From Planctomycetia bacterium (GTDB lineage: Bacteria; Planctomycetota; Planctomycetia; Gemmatales; Gemmataceae), in assembly GCA_005772955.1 (NCBI GenBank), contig SXID01000169.1, positions 1 to 39,452 on the forward strand: a stretch of 39,452 bases of DNA. Reading direction: 5' to 3'. Of the stretch, positions 7,529 to 16,471 are shown one piece after another; positions within the stretch are counted from its first letter, which is position 1, and every line of letters starts with the position of its first letter. The translations under genes were made by a program, and so were the position numbers. A model generated the notes under the pieces. The model was not told the DNA's origin and made no database searches. It worked only from the letters and a program-made list of their open reading frames with translations.

Positions 7529-9088
7529 GTGACGGACAAACCCCGCTGGTTCCAGACGACCGCCATCGACTACCCGAACAGCCGGCCGCACATCGGGACC
7601 GCGTTCGAGAAACTCGGCGCCGACGTGCAAGCCCGCTATCGCCGTATGGAGGGGTTCGACGTCTACTTCTTGATGGGCAACGACGAGAACACGCTCAAGG
7701 TCGCGGACCGCGCGCGGGAACTGGGGGAGGAGCCGCAGGCGTACTGCGACGACATGGCCAGGCAGTTCCAGCACGTCTGGCGCGCCCTCGACATCAGTTT
7801 CGACACCTTCGTGCAGACGAGCGGGGAGCGCCACAAACAGTGCTGCCAGAAGTTCGTTCAGAAGGTTCACGACAGCGGCTACATCTACAAGGGGAGTTAC
7901 GAGGGGTGGTACTGTCCGGGGTGCGAGGAGTTCAAGAGCGACAAGGCGCATACGGAACACGCGGGTCAGTGCCCGGCGCACAAACGCCCGCTCGTCCGGC
8001 GCTCGGAACCGTGCTGGTACTTCAAGCTCTCCGCTTTTCAGGACCGGCTGTTGCAGCACCTGAAGGAGAACCCAGATTTCGTGCAGCCGGAAAGCCGGCG
8101 GAACGAGATGATCGGGTTCATCGAGGCCGAAGGGCTGCAAGACCTGAACATCTCGCGGCACGGCGAGCAGTGGGGCATCAAGCTGCCGTTCGACCCAGAG
8201 TTCACCATTTACGTCTGGTTCGACGCGCTACTCACGTACATCACCGGTATCGGGTACGGCGACGACGAGGCGACGTTTCGCAAGCACTGGCCCGCGGACA
8301 TCCACTTCATCGGGAAGGACATCACGCGATTTCACACGCACATCTGGCCCGCGATGTTATGGGCGGCGGGCGAAGAGGCGCCGCGCAAGGTGTTCTCGCA
8401 TGGGTTCGTGAACAACAACGGCGAGAAAATGGGCAAGACGCTCGGTAACGTCGTTGATCCGCTGGAGATCATCAGCAAGTCGAGTACCGACGCGTACCGC
8501 TATTACTTCATGCGCGAGTGCCCGTTTCCCAACGATGGAGACTACAGCGGGCAGCGATTCGAGGAGGTCTACAACTCGGAGTTGGCGAACAACCTCGGCA
8601 ACATGCTGAGTCGCGGGCTGACGCTCATCACGAAGAACTACGAGGCGAAACTCGACGGTACCGCGAACAAGGTGCCGGAGTCCGTCGTGCCGGGGTTGGA
8701 CCTTATGCTGTTCGTGGACGAGGTGCGCGAACACGTTGAAGCGTGCCGCTACAACCTCGCGCTCCAGAAGATCGTGCAAGACTTCCTCACGCCGACCAAC
8801 CAGTACCTTGAGGCGAACGCCCCGTGGAAGTTGGTGAAAACCGACAAGGACGCGGCCAAGCGGGTGCTGTTTAATGCCGTCCAGTCGCTGCGAATCGCGA
8901 GCATCCTACTGAAGCCGTTCATCCCCAAGAGCGCGGAGACGATCTACACCAGCTTCAACTTCCCGACGCCGTGGCTGGAGGTGAAGTACGCGGACGCAAG
9001 CGAGTTGAAAGCCCAACCGGACGACCTTCGCGTTACCGCGGAGTTGGTCGAAGGTAAGGTGAAGCCGCTGTTCCCGCGCATTGGGTGA
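7529..9088 (+). CDS. metG: Methionyl-tRNA synthetase with variant class I motifs
   Basis: This 519-residue class I synthetase charges tRNA-Met in the cytosol. It has the Rossmann catalytic domain, a connective zinc knuckle with Cys129, Cys132, Cys148 and His151 (the single-knuckle layout seen in the Thermus type), and an all-helical anticodon-binding domain (from about 360 to the end). There is no C-terminal tRNA-binding EMAP/Trbp111 domain. The start is GTG with a GAAGGAG 7 nt upstream. Several signatures deviate from the norm. HIGH reads HIGT (21-24), the usual GTDEHG reads GNDENT (50-55), and KMSKS reads KMGKT (300-304). It is either the main enzyme in a divergent lineage or a second copy. 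The rest of the fold is intact. Confidence 0.93.
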   Translation: MTDKPRWFQTTAIDYPNSRPHIGTAFEKLGADVQARYRRMEGFDVYFLMGNDENTLKVADRARELGEEPQAYCDDMARQFQHVWRALDISFDTFVQTSGERHKQCCQKFVQKVHDSGYIYKGSYEGWYCPGCEEFKSDKAHTEHAGQCPAHKRPLVRRSEPCWYFKLSAFQDRLLQHLKENPDFVQPESRRNEMIGFIEAEGLQDLNISRHGEQWGIKLPFDPEFTIYVWFDALLTYITGIGYGDDEATFRKHWPADIHFIGKDITRFHTHIWPAMLWAAGEEAPRKVFSHGFVNNNGEKMGKTLGNVVDPLEIISKSSTDAYRYYFMRECPFPNDGDYSGQRFEEVYNSELANNLGNMLSRGLTLITKNYEAKLDGTANKVPESVVPGLDLMLFVDEVREHVEACRYNLALQKIVQDFLTPTNQYLEANAPWKLVKTDKDAAKRVLFNAVQSLRIASILLKPFIPKSAETIYTSFNFPTPWLEVKYADASELKAQPDDLRVTAELVEGKVKPLFPRIG

Positions 9089-9331
9089 GCGAGAAAAACA
9101 GCGTACATGCTGGCTGCGGTGCCAATTTCGCACAGTAGCCAGCGGGATATGAATCTACAACAACCGATATAACCATCCCAGACCGACGCATTTCGACCCC
9201 TCAGTCGTCGACGAGGGACGGCAACACCAGATCTCAAGATTAATCAGTCCGATGTACTCAGTACGGGCGCGGATTCGCCCTGTTGACGCGCGCCAACCGT
9301 GCCGCGCACGGATTCAACCCAAGGTTCAAGG

Positions 9332-10336
9332 ATGAACTCTCTCACCATAACCGCGTTGCTCGCGGTTGGCGCCGTCGGTGCCGAACCAGTACACAACAGT
9401 CCCGAGACGTATCAAACACTGCCCATTTCGGGGTACACTGCCCCGCCACCGGTCGCACTGCCCGCGGCTCCGGCGACACAACCCGTTCCACGACCTGCAC
9501 TGTGCGACCAGTGCGCCGCACCGGTTCGCGGGCTGTTCCAGAGCGACCGCGAGTTTGAAGGCTTCGTCGGGCCGATCTCGAACCCGGTGCTGAGCAAAGA
9601 CCCACGCTCGAACTCCCACGCCCGATTGCTGTTCATCAACAACAACATCCCGGCATCGCACCCGCTCGGCGGCGGCAATGTTCAGGTGTACGGGCTGCAA
9701 CTCAACCTCGCGCTCACGGAGCGGTTGAGCTTCATCGCGGACAAGGACGGGATCGGTCACCTCGCGCCGCGGAACGGGGCCACGCAGACCGGGTTCCTGA
9801 ACATCGCGGCCGGGCTGAAGTACACGTTCTACCGCAACGTCGAAACGCAGACGCTGGCCGCGGTCGGCTTCATGTACGAGGTTCCGACGGGCGAAGCGAA
9901 GGTGTTCCAGAACCACGGGTCCGGGTCGTTCGCCCCGTTCGTGACCTTCGGAAAAGAGTTCGGCGACAAGTGGCACTACCTGCAAACAACCGGATACTAC
10001 TTCCCAGTGAAGAGTTCGCAGGGGTCGAGCTTCCTCTACAACAGCGTTCACGTGGACCGACAGTTGTTCGGGTGGCTGTACCCGCTCGCGGAAGTGAACT
10101 GGTTCTGGTACACCGCAGGCGGAAACCGGTTGCCGGCCGAGATCGGGGAAGGGGACGGACTGCTCAACCTCGGCACCCGAGGTCAGTCTGGCGCTCACCT
10201 GATGACAGCCGCGTTCGGCGCAAAGGCGCTCCTCTCGAAGAACTTCACACTCGGTGCGGCATTTGAAGTGCCACTGTCGAACCGACACGACATCCTGAAC
10301 CAGCGACTCTTGGTGGAACTCATCGCCCGGTATTGA
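9332..10336 (+). CDS. Predicted outer-membrane beta-barrel / transporter-like protein
   Basis: This 334-residue protein has a signal peptide ([19 protein letters not shown]). A Pro-rich linker to about residue 60 contains a CDQC pair. The remainder is rich in alternating aromatic and polar strands (for example [30 protein letters not shown] and [12 protein letters not shown]) and ends in an aromatic residue (LIARY), as barrel proteins often do. It resembles the loosely defined Phenol_MetA_deg/transporter barrel group, but I assign only the architecture. The internal ATG at 9332 is preferred over that at 9299 because it begins directly with the signal peptide. It stands alone between metG and the DUF1559 gene. 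Confidence 0.75.
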   Translation: MNSLTITALLAVGAVGAEPVHNSPETYQTLPISGYTAPPPVALPAAPATQPVPRPALCDQCAAPVRGLFQSDREFEGFVGPISNPVLSKDPRSNSHARLLFINNNIPASHPLGGGNVQVYGLQLNLALTERLSFIADKDGIGHLAPRNGATQTGFLNIAAGLKYTFYRNVETQTLAAVGFMYEVPTGEAKVFQNHGSGSFAPFVTFGKEFGDKWHYLQTTGYYFPVKSSQGSSFLYNSVHVDRQLFGWLYPLAEVNWFWYTAGGNRLPAEIGEGDGLLNLGTRGQSGAHLMTAAFGAKALLSKNFTLGAAFEVPLSNRHDILNQRLLVELIARY

Positions 10337-10400
10337 TTCCGGTCGCGGACCGCGCCGAACTCGGCGCGGTCGTTCGACCCGGTTGGATCGCAACTTTCGC

Positions 10401-10428
10401 TTGCACATCCCAACGAGTCGGGTAGACT
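10401..10428 (+). promoter_or_regulatory. Possible sigma70-type promoter of the DUF1559 gene
   Basis: TTGCAC at 10401-10406 and TAGACT at 10423-10428 are separated by 16 bp. The pair lies about 65 nt before the ATG at 10494, which has a good GGGAGG ribosome site. This is seen by eye only; planctomycete promoter consensus is not well enough known for a firm call. Confidence 0.35.
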
Positions 10429-10493
10429 CATCTTTCAGAACACATTTCCTCTTTCCGTTCGTTCCCGGTTCATTTCATGCTGGGAGGTTCGTT

Positions 10494-11408
10494 ATGGTCT
10501 CTTCACATCTGCGGCGTGGTTTCACGCTGATCGAGTTGTTGGTGGTAATCGCGATCATCGCGATCCTGATAGGGTTGTTATTGCCCGCTGTGCAGAAGGT
10601 GCGCGAAGCCGCCGCACGCATGAGTTGTTCGAACAACCTGAAGCAACTCGGCATCGCGACCCACAGTCTGCAAGACTCCATTCAGACACTGCCGCCGCTG
10701 TGCGCGCCGTCGGCAACAACCGCGACCGGCGCAAGCCCGTTTGGCGTTCACAAACTCACCGGGTTCCACTTCCTGCTCTCGCACGTGGAGCAGGACAACG
10801 TCTACAAGTTGGTCAACCCCACAGTCGATTACAACCACCAATACGACAAGGTTGTCAAAACGTTTGTGTGTCCCACCGACACGTCACACACGCAAGGCAA
10901 GAGCCTCACCACACGGGGGGGGGCGAACAACTGGGGAGTCTCCAACTACGGCATGAACAACTACGTGTTCGGAGACCCGGCGAACGGCCGAACGTGGTCG
11001 CCCGGCCGCAAGGAGATGATGACGACCGCACTCGACGGGTTGTCGAACACGGTGTTCTTCGCGGAGATGTATGGGACGTGCGGGGACACAGCCGTTGTTA
11101 CGAATCTGTCCGGCAGCTTGTGGGCTGACGCCAACCAGGAGTGGCGCCCGGGTTTCAACCTCGGACCGGGCGGCGTCGGGGCAGGAAAGGGCAACGTGAC
11201 GGGCTACCCGGCAGCACGGAAATTCCAGGTCCAACCGCACTTCGCCAACAACTGCCAGATGGACCGGCCCCAGGGCATCCACACCGGCGGGATCCTGGTC
11301 GGCCTCGGGGACGGCAGCGTTCGGTTCGTGAGCGCCGGCGTCTCCGACCTCACCTGGCAACGAGCCACCGACCCGCGTGACGGGAATCCTCTGGCGAACG
11401 ACTGGTAA
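10494..11408 (+). CDS. DUF1559 pseudopilin (prepilin cleavage signal, H-X9-DG motif)
   Basis: This 304-residue protein belongs to the hugely expanded planctomycete DUF1559 family. A type IV prepilin leader [12 protein letters not shown] (7-18), with the Glu at +5 after the cleavage Gly, is followed by a long hydrophobic N-terminal helix. The globular C-terminal domain ends with the family's H-X9-DG motif (His263, Asp273-Gly274, then SVRFVS). The ATG at 10494 is preferred because it sits 4 nt after GGGAGGTTC and starts just before the prepilin leader. The lipoprotein gene begins 5 bp after its stop, an arrangement typical of the phylum. Function is unknown; export by a pseudopilus-like system is inferred. 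Confidence 0.93.
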   Translation: MVSSHLRRGFTLIELLVVIAIIAILIGLLLPAVQKVREAAARMSCSNNLKQLGIATHSLQDSIQTLPPLCAPSATTATGASPFGVHKLTGFHFLLSHVEQDNVYKLVNPTVDYNHQYDKVVKTFVCPTDTSHTQGKSLTTRGGANNWGVSNYGMNNYVFGDPANGRTWSPGRKEMMTTALDGLSNTVFFAEMYGTCGDTAVVTNLSGSLWADANQEWRPGFNLGPGGVGAGKGNVTGYPAARKFQVQPHFANNCQMDRPQGIHTGGILVGLGDGSVRFVSAGVSDLTWQRATDPRDGNPLANDW

Positions 11409-11413
11409 CCCCA

Positions 11414-11833
11414 ATGAAAACCCGAACCAAAGCCGCAGTTTTCGCGCTCGCACTTCTCGCGAGCGCGGGATGTGGCACCGAGGCCAAACAACCGGACTTC
11501 CCCGATCTGAACCCGGTAAAAGGCGTGGTCACACGGAGCGGGCGATCCGTCAGTGGCGGGAGCGTCCGCTTCACACCCGACCCGGCCCAGTCGGATTTCG
11601 TCGTCAATTCCGAGGTCGGAACCGACGGCACGTTCTCGCTCACCACCGTGCGCACCACGGACTCGAAGGGCGAACGCAAGCCTGGCGCGCCGGCGGGCAA
11701 GTACAAGATGACCTACACCCCACCACTCGGTGATCAGGCCACTGGCGGGCCAACCGGCCCCGTCGAACTGCCGACGCCAGTCATGGTGAAAGTGGGCGAC
11801 AACAACGTGACGGTCGACTTGCCGAAGAAGTGA
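11414..11833 (+). CDS. Small lipoprotein with transthyretin-like fold
   Basis: This 139-residue protein has a lipoprotein signal ending in the lipobox LASAGC (Cys about 20). The mature part begins VKGVVTRSGRSVSGGSVRF and contains VGTDGTFSLTT and APAGKYKMTYTPP. This is the pattern of the carboxypeptidase regulatory / transthyretin-like beta domain that planctomycetes often encode just downstream of DUF1559 genes. It starts 5 bp after the DUF1559 stop, so the two are an operon. The last codons and stop lie inside the palindrome at 11825-11887. Role unknown; likely envelope-attached. Confidence 0.85.
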   Translation: MKTRTKAAVFALALLASAGCGTEAKQPDFPDLNPVKGVVTRSGRSVSGGSVRFTPDPAQSDFVVNSEVGTDGTFSLTTVRTTDSKGERKPGAPAGKYKMTYTPPLGDQATGGPTGPVELPTPVMVKVGDNNVTVDLPKK

Positions 11834-11887
11834 GTGTTTGGGTAGGTACCGCTCGGCAAGCGGCACCTACCCAAACACTCACTTCTT
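11825..11887. terminator. Perfect palindrome holding both convergent stop codons
   Basis: The arms at 11825-11847 and 11865-11887 are 23-nt exact inverted copies. After one mismatch a 5-bp inner stem (CCGCT/AGCGG) closes a 5-nt loop. The lipoprotein stop (11831-11833) and the yidC stop (11879-11881) both lie in the arms, along with an AAGAAG before each. It is likely to act as a two-way terminator or mRNA 3' end, although there is no U-tract on either side. Confidence 0.7.
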
Positions 11888-14395
11888 GCGCTTTTTCTTC
11901 TTGTCGCGGCGTGGGTTGTTCGGTGGCTGACCGTCGGGGCCATTGCTGTCGGGGCGGGTCGGGTCGTTACGGATCTGCCGCTTCGATTGCTCGTCGGCCT
12001 TCTTCTGCATCTCCTCCATCTTCTCCTGCAACTTCTCACGCAAGCGACCGAGCAACCCCTTGCTCCTTTTCCGCGCTTCCGCCACCGCAGATTCCGCCGT
12101 GGGCGAGAGTTTGCCGTTGGTCGAGACCGCTTTGGTCGTGCCGTTGGTTTTGTCGTCGTCGGAGCCGAAGCCGTCAATCTTCGGCTTCGGTATGAACTGA
12201 CGCTCGATGATCGCCCACCCGGTACTCACGATGAAGTACAGCGCCAGCCCCGCCGCGACCTTGTAGAAGAACACCGCCATCATGATCATCATCAACTTCA
12301 TCATCATCCGCTGCTGTTCCGCCTGCGGGTCGGTCGAGGGCGGCATCATCTTCGCTTGTTGGTAGAGCATCAGCCCCACCGCCAGAATCGGGAGCAGGTT
12401 GAAGTACGGTCCCAGGTAGATGAAGCTGCCGATGTCTTCCGTCGTGCTGATGAACGGGATGCTCTCGCTCCACCAAACGAGCATATCCGGCGCGGCGAGG
12501 TTGTCGCACCACAGGAACGAGTCGAGCCGGAAGAACACGCTCTCTTGAAGACAGAAGTACAGCCCCATCATGACGGGCATCTGGGCGAACAGCAACAGGC
12601 ACCCGCCCATCATCGCGAACGGGTTGGCCCCGTGCTGCATCATCAACCGTGTCTTCTCGCGGTTGTACGACGACATGTCGTCCTTGTATTTTTCCTGCAG
12701 TTTGTCGAACTCCGGCTTCAACTGCTTCTGTACCTCCATCATCTTCATGCTCATCGCGGTCTGCTTGCGGCTGGGCATCAGCAGCACGAGGCGCACGCAC
12801 ATGGTCAGCACGACGATGGAGAGCGCCCAACTCCCGAACACCCAGTGGATCTTCGCGAGAAGGAAGTGCATCAGGTTGGTCATCGCGATGACGAGATCGG
12901 CCCAGTAGATGGAACTGGCGAACCGACCGATCCACGTCTCGGAGCGGAAGTCGGTGATGGTGGAGAGCGTCAAGTCGTCCTTGTAGCGGTCCACCAAGGC
13001 ATCGCTGACCTTGCGATCCTTCGGCATGAGTTTCAACAGTCCGACCTTCGCTGGCCCGTTGTAGATCAGGTAACTGTGCGTCCTCTTTTCGCCCGGAGCG
13101 AGGTCGAGCGGTTCGGACGCGGCCCGCACGGTGATGTCGTCGAACTGCGTTTGCTGCGGGTCTTGTTTCTTGTCGAACGGGAGTTCCGTGGTGGCGCGGA
13201 CGTGGGACCACGGGTTCTTCATCCCGTTCTCGACCGTGTCGTCGGCTCGGTCGTCGACGGCGACACCACTCGCGAAGAACTGGTTGGCGACCACCATGTA
13301 CTTGAAAGTGTTGTCGTCGAGTTTGGCCTTCTCACCGCCGCGTTTGTTACCGATCGAGACGGAATCTTCGTACTGGCGCCGGGGCGTGCCGCTCTTGTCG
13401 CGCCAGCCGACGATCGCGACGCGGTAGATGCTGGTGTACCACTCGCCCTCGATGGGCAGCCCACGCGGGCCGGAGAGCTGATAGCGGAGTTTGCCCTCGT
13501 CGCCTTTCTTCCCTCCCGGCAGCCGCTCGATCTCGATCCGCAACCCGACGTGGTAATCCGTCGGTGCGAGCGTGTAGATCTTGCGGAACTTGACGTAGTA
13601 CGGCTTGCCCAGTTCCTTCTCGAACACGACCTTGTGGGCGCCGCCCTCTGGACGCTCTTCGGACGCGATCGTCCAGTTCGTCTCGCCCAAGAACGGGTCG
13701 GGATTCTGGTCATCTGTCGTTGGGTAGTGGAAGAGGGCGTAGCTCGGCTCCGCGAGTTCTGACAGGTCCGCCACCTTGCCCGGGCGCAGGCCCGGGACGG
13801 TGTACTCTTCTTTCAGCTTCTTCGACCGCGAGTACGGGGTGCCGGGGAGCAGGTGCAGCGAGAGCGCATCCTTCGTGGAGTTGCCGTCGTTGTCCTTCTG
13901 TTTGACTTCGCGCCCGAGCCGGTCGGCCTGGCCGAACTTCGGCAGCACGACCTGCTGCACAGCGCCGCCGCGAGTGGTGAGCAGTACGCGGTTGTAGAAA
14001 TCATTGGTGCCGAGTGCGACAAGTGTCGGCCGGTTGACGATATCGAAGATGCCGTTGGTGATTGCGGTGTGAACCGCGAGGGGATCAATGCCGCCAAGCA
14101 ACGGCACACCAACCTTCGGCGGTTCCGGAGGCTTGGGCTTGGGCAGGTCGAGTGCGACTGCCAAGCCGCCGCCGGCCGCGCCAATCGCTTGCTGCGCCAT
14201 CCGTTTCTTCTCGTCCGCTTCCGCGACCCGCTTCGCGTCCTCTTCGGCCCGCTTCTTGGCGTCCTCAAGGAGTGCATCGGCGGGATCAATCTTCTTGGGG
14301 GGCTTCGGCATGTTCTCGTTTGCGTACTGCCAGAGGAAGAACATCCCCCCCGCGAGAAACAGGAAGACGACGAAATTGAGAGCGTTCTTACGCAT
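11879..14395 (-). CDS. yidC: Membrane protein insertase YidC, long form
   Basis: This 838-residue YidC/Oxa1 family insertase places proteins in the inner membrane, alone or with SecYEG. It has an N-terminal anchor (about 6-24), a charged coiled linker (EEDAKRVAEADEKKRM), a large periplasmic beta domain (about 90-470), and the conserved five-helix core from about 500 to 740. The hydrophilic-groove arginine lies in CVRLVLLMPSRKQ, and the core contains a Met-rich cytoplasmic hairpin. A basic C-terminal tail of about 95 residues ends RRDKKKKRKK. E. coli YidC is 548 residues; the extra length is in the periplasmic domain, linker and tail. Extended basic tails that bind ribosomes have been described for the planctomycete Rhodopirellula baltica. 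No rpmH, rnpA or mnmE lies beside it. Confidence 0.95.
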   Translation of the reverse strand: MRKNALNFVVFLFLAGGMFFLWQYANENMPKPPKKIDPADALLEDAKKRAEEDAKRVAEADEKKRMAQQAIGAAGGGLAVALDLPKPKPPEPPKVGVPLLGGIDPLAVHTAITNGIFDIVNRPTLVALGTNDFYNRVLLTTRGGAVQQVVLPKFGQADRLGREVKQKDNDGNSTKDALSLHLLPGTPYSRSKKLKEEYTVPGLRPGKVADLSELAEPSYALFHYPTTDDQNPDPFLGETNWTIASEERPEGGAHKVVFEKELGKPYYVKFRKIYTLAPTDYHVGLRIEIERLPGGKKGDEGKLRYQLSGPRGLPIEGEWYTSIYRVAIVGWRDKSGTPRRQYEDSVSIGNKRGGEKAKLDDNTFKYMVVANQFFASGVAVDDRADDTVENGMKNPWSHVRATTELPFDKKQDPQQTQFDDITVRAASEPLDLAPGEKRTHSYLIYNGPAKVGLLKLMPKDRKVSDALVDRYKDDLTLSTITDFRSETWIGRFASSIYWADLVIAMTNLMHFLLAKIHWVFGSWALSIVVLTMCVRLVLLMPSRKQTAMSMKMMEVQKQLKPEFDKLQEKYKDDMSSYNREKTRLMMQHGANPFAMMGGCLLLFAQMPVMMGLYFCLQESVFFRLDSFLWCDNLAAPDMLVWWSESIPFISTTEDIGSFIYLGPYFNLLPILAVGLMLYQQAKMMPPSTDPQAEQQRMMMKLMMIMMAVFFYKVAAGLALYFIVSTGWAIIERQFIPKPKIDGFGSDDDKTNGTTKAVSTNGKLSPTAESAVAEARKRSKGLLGRLREKLQEKMEEMQKKADEQSKRQIRNDPTRPDSNGPDGQPPNNPRRDKKKKRKK

Positions 14396-14511
14396 GTGTG
14401 GAGTCGATAGGTGCGCGATCGGGAGCGGACGCGGTGTATCTTACGAAACCGCACAGTCCTCGGACGACCGTCCGCAAGCTGATGTGTTATTCGCAGGAGA
14501 ATCCGAGAGAT

Positions 14512-15270
14512 TTACCGCCCTTCGCCGAGGCGGTCACCGAGGAAGTTGTCGAGGTCCGGGATGTCGTAGATCTTATCGCGGGTCTTCTGCCAGTCGTACT
14601 CAACTCGCCGGAACTTGATCACGTCGTTATCGAGGACGACATAGCAGGCGCGCCAGTTGCCGTCGCGCGGTTGCCCCACGCTACCCACGTTGCAGAGCGT
14701 CTTGCGTCCGTCGAGTTTGTACGCGTAATCGACTTCTTCCGGGCTGAGGAACTGCATGTTCTCGGTGAAGACGCCGGGGATGTGTGTATGGCCCTGGAAG
14801 CAGTAGCGGTCCACGAGGGCGAAGATGCGTTCCATCTTGCGCTGGTTGTACACATCCTCAGGGAACACGTACTCGTTGAGCGGGTTGCGGGCGGAACCGT
14901 GAACGAACAGGTAGCCGTTTTCGCGGTGGCTGCGGGGCCGCTCCGAAAGGAACTCCCACCGCTTCTCTCGTGACGGTCGCGGTTCGCTGGACGATTCAAG
15001 TTGGCCACGGGTCCAGAAAATCGCCCGTTCGGCGGACTGGTTGAACCCGTCCGGGTCGAACATCGCGCCTTGATCGTGATTGCCCAAGAGGACGAGTTTA
15101 CTCTCCATCACCAGGTCGATGCACTCGCGCGGATTCGGTCCATAGCCGACCACGTCACCGAGACAGTAGAGTTCGCTGATGCCCTGCGCCTGGATGTCGG
15201 ACAGTACAGCCTGGAGGGCTTCCATATTGCCGTGGATATCGCTGATAATTGCCTTCACGCGGAATCTCAT
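14512..15270 (-). CDS. Calcineurin-like metallophosphoesterase (YfcE/ApaH-like)
   Basis: This 252-residue protein has the full metallophosphoesterase motif series. These are SDIHGN (metal ligands Asp and His), [15 protein letters not shown] (catalytic His), a later FVHGSA and GHTHIPG. It binds two metal ions and would hydrolyse a phosphomono- or diester; the group includes small cytosolic phosphodiesterases and protein phosphatases, so the substrate is open. I place the start at the ATG at 15270; a GTG at 15258 directly before [10 protein letters not shown] is an alternative. It sits between yidC and the neuraminate lyase gene, all leftward, with gaps of more than 100 bp. Confidence 0.85.
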   Translation of the reverse strand: MRFRVKAIISDIHGNMEALQAVLSDIQAQGISELYCLGDVVGYGPNPRECIDLVMESKLVLLGNHDQGAMFDPDGFNQSAERAIFWTRGQLESSSEPRPSREKRWEFLSERPRSHRENGYLFVHGSARNPLNEYVFPEDVYNQRKMERIFALVDRYCFQGHTHIPGVFTENMQFLSPEEVDYAYKLDGRKTLCNVGSVGQPRDGNWRACYVVLDNDVIKFRRVEYDWQKTRDKIYDIPDLDNFLGDRLGEGR

Positions 15271-15410
15271 GAACACGCGGGTTGTGTTGCGACCCGCGTT
15301 AATTGTAAATCATTACTCACGCACTCGCAGTGGAAAACAGCGGAACATTGGAGGAATGCTAATCGGGGGCGTCAGCGCCCTGCGAATTTGAACGCGCAAA
15401 ACGTCGTGGG

Positions 15411-16340
15411 TTAGTTTAACAGTGGGCTTACGCCCCGCTCTCCAAGAAATTGTTCGTACTCACGTCGGAAGTTCGCGATCTGCTCAGCGGTCAGCGCGGC
15501 GTGCGGCAATCGCACCGACCCAAGATCGACGCCCCGCAAGCGCATCACTTCTTTTGCCGCCGGAAGGTATCCGTGGCGCATGAGGAGAGCGACCAGTTCC
15601 ACACCGCGATACTGCTCCGTTCGCGCCGTCTCGAAGTCGTTCGCGCGAGCCGCGGCGAGCAACCGGTTGTAGATCGGCGACGCGAAGTTGTACCCGCTGC
15701 CAACCGCGCCACGCGCGCCTAAAACAACCGCCGCGAGCAATTGCTCGTCCATTCCGAACAGCACGTCGAACCGCCCGCCGTTCACGCGGATCATTCGCTG
15801 GAAGGTCATCAGGTCCGGGTTGGTGAACTTCACCCCCGCGAGCGTCGGGATTCGCGCCGGGGCTTGTTCGAGGAAATCCACCATCGAGAACGCGACCCCG
15901 GTCAGCACCGGGATGTCGTAGAAGTAGAACGGCGTGTCCGGTGCCGCAGACGCCAGTTCCGCGCACCACTGAATGAGCACATCGAGCGACTTCGGCTTGA
16001 AGTAACTCGGCGCGACGGCGGCTATCGCAGCGGCGCCGAGCGTGTTCGCCTGTGTGGCGAGTTGCTTCGCGTCCACGAGGCAGTTCGCGCCAACGTGTAC
16101 GACCAAGCGAGTGGGCGTGCCCCGCACGACCGCGGCCCAGCGCGTTGTTAGTTTGAGCCGCTCTTCTTGCGTGAGCGAACTGAACTCGCCAGTCGTGCCG
16201 CCGACGAACACGCCGGCCACGCCATCACGCGTGAGCAGCGCCGCATGCGGTTCAACGGCTGAAAGATTTAACGCGCCAGCCGCGTCGAACGGCGTGAGTA
16301 CGGCCGGAACAAGCCCAACAAACGGTGTGTGTGCAGGCAA
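15411..16340 (-). CDS. nanA: N-acetylneuraminate lyase (DHDPS/NAL superfamily)
   Basis: This TIM-barrel class I aldolase is 309 residues from the chosen start. The lyase splits N-acetylneuraminate to N-acetylmannosamine and pyruvate through a Schiff base. The visible motifs are GGTTGE (47-52), Tyr141 in FYFYDIPVLTGV and the Schiff-base Lys171 in LAGVKFTNPDL. The YxIPxxTGV and GVKFTN forms point to NAL rather than dihydrodipicolinate synthase. Two TTG starts are possible, at 16355 and 16340. I prefer 16340 because it gives the usual 6 or so residues before the first strand. Both lie in or beside a G-rich repeat arm that also supplies the GGAGAGG ribosome-site-like sequence. The C-terminus (RGVSPLLN) is also repeat-like, from GGGCGTAAGCCCA. 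No other sialic-acid gene is nearby. Confidence 0.82.
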   Translation of the reverse strand: MPAHTPFVGLVPAVLTPFDAAGALNLSAVEPHAALLTRDGVAGVFVGGTTGEFSSLTQEERLKLTTRWAAVVRGTPTRLVVHVGANCLVDAKQLATQANTLGAAAIAAVAPSYFKPKSLDVLIQWCAELASAAPDTPFYFYDIPVLTGVAFSMVDFLEQAPARIPTLAGVKFTNPDLMTFQRMIRVNGGRFDVLFGMDEQLLAAVVLGARGAVGSGYNFASPIYNRLLAAARANDFETARTEQYRGVELVALLMRHGYLPAAKEVMRLRGVDLGSVRLPHAALTAEQIANFRREYEQFLGERGVSPLLN

Positions 16341-16471
16341 GACCTCTCCCCCCAACCCCCTCCCCTAATAAAGAGGGTGAACAAAACAAAATCACTCGTT
16401 GGCAATGGCATTTCATCGGCGCGACGCTCCCCCTCCCTTCTCAGGGGAGGGGGTTGGGGGAGAGGTTCTTC
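16341..16471. repeat. G/C-tract palindromic repeat with split arms
   Basis: The left arm is at about 16341-16372 and the right arm at about 16432-16471. They are inverted copies of the same core as at 1292 (CTCCCCCCAACCCCCTCCCC), separated by some 60 bp of unrelated sequence. It fills the space between the neuraminate lyase start and the GH3 stop, touching both. Confidence 0.75.

Noticed and set aside
11987-13762. 591-codon open frame on the + strand
   Set aside because: It is antisense to yidC, whose motifs are clear; long antisense frames are expected with this GC-rich codon use, and the translation is Arg/His/Val-rich without domains.
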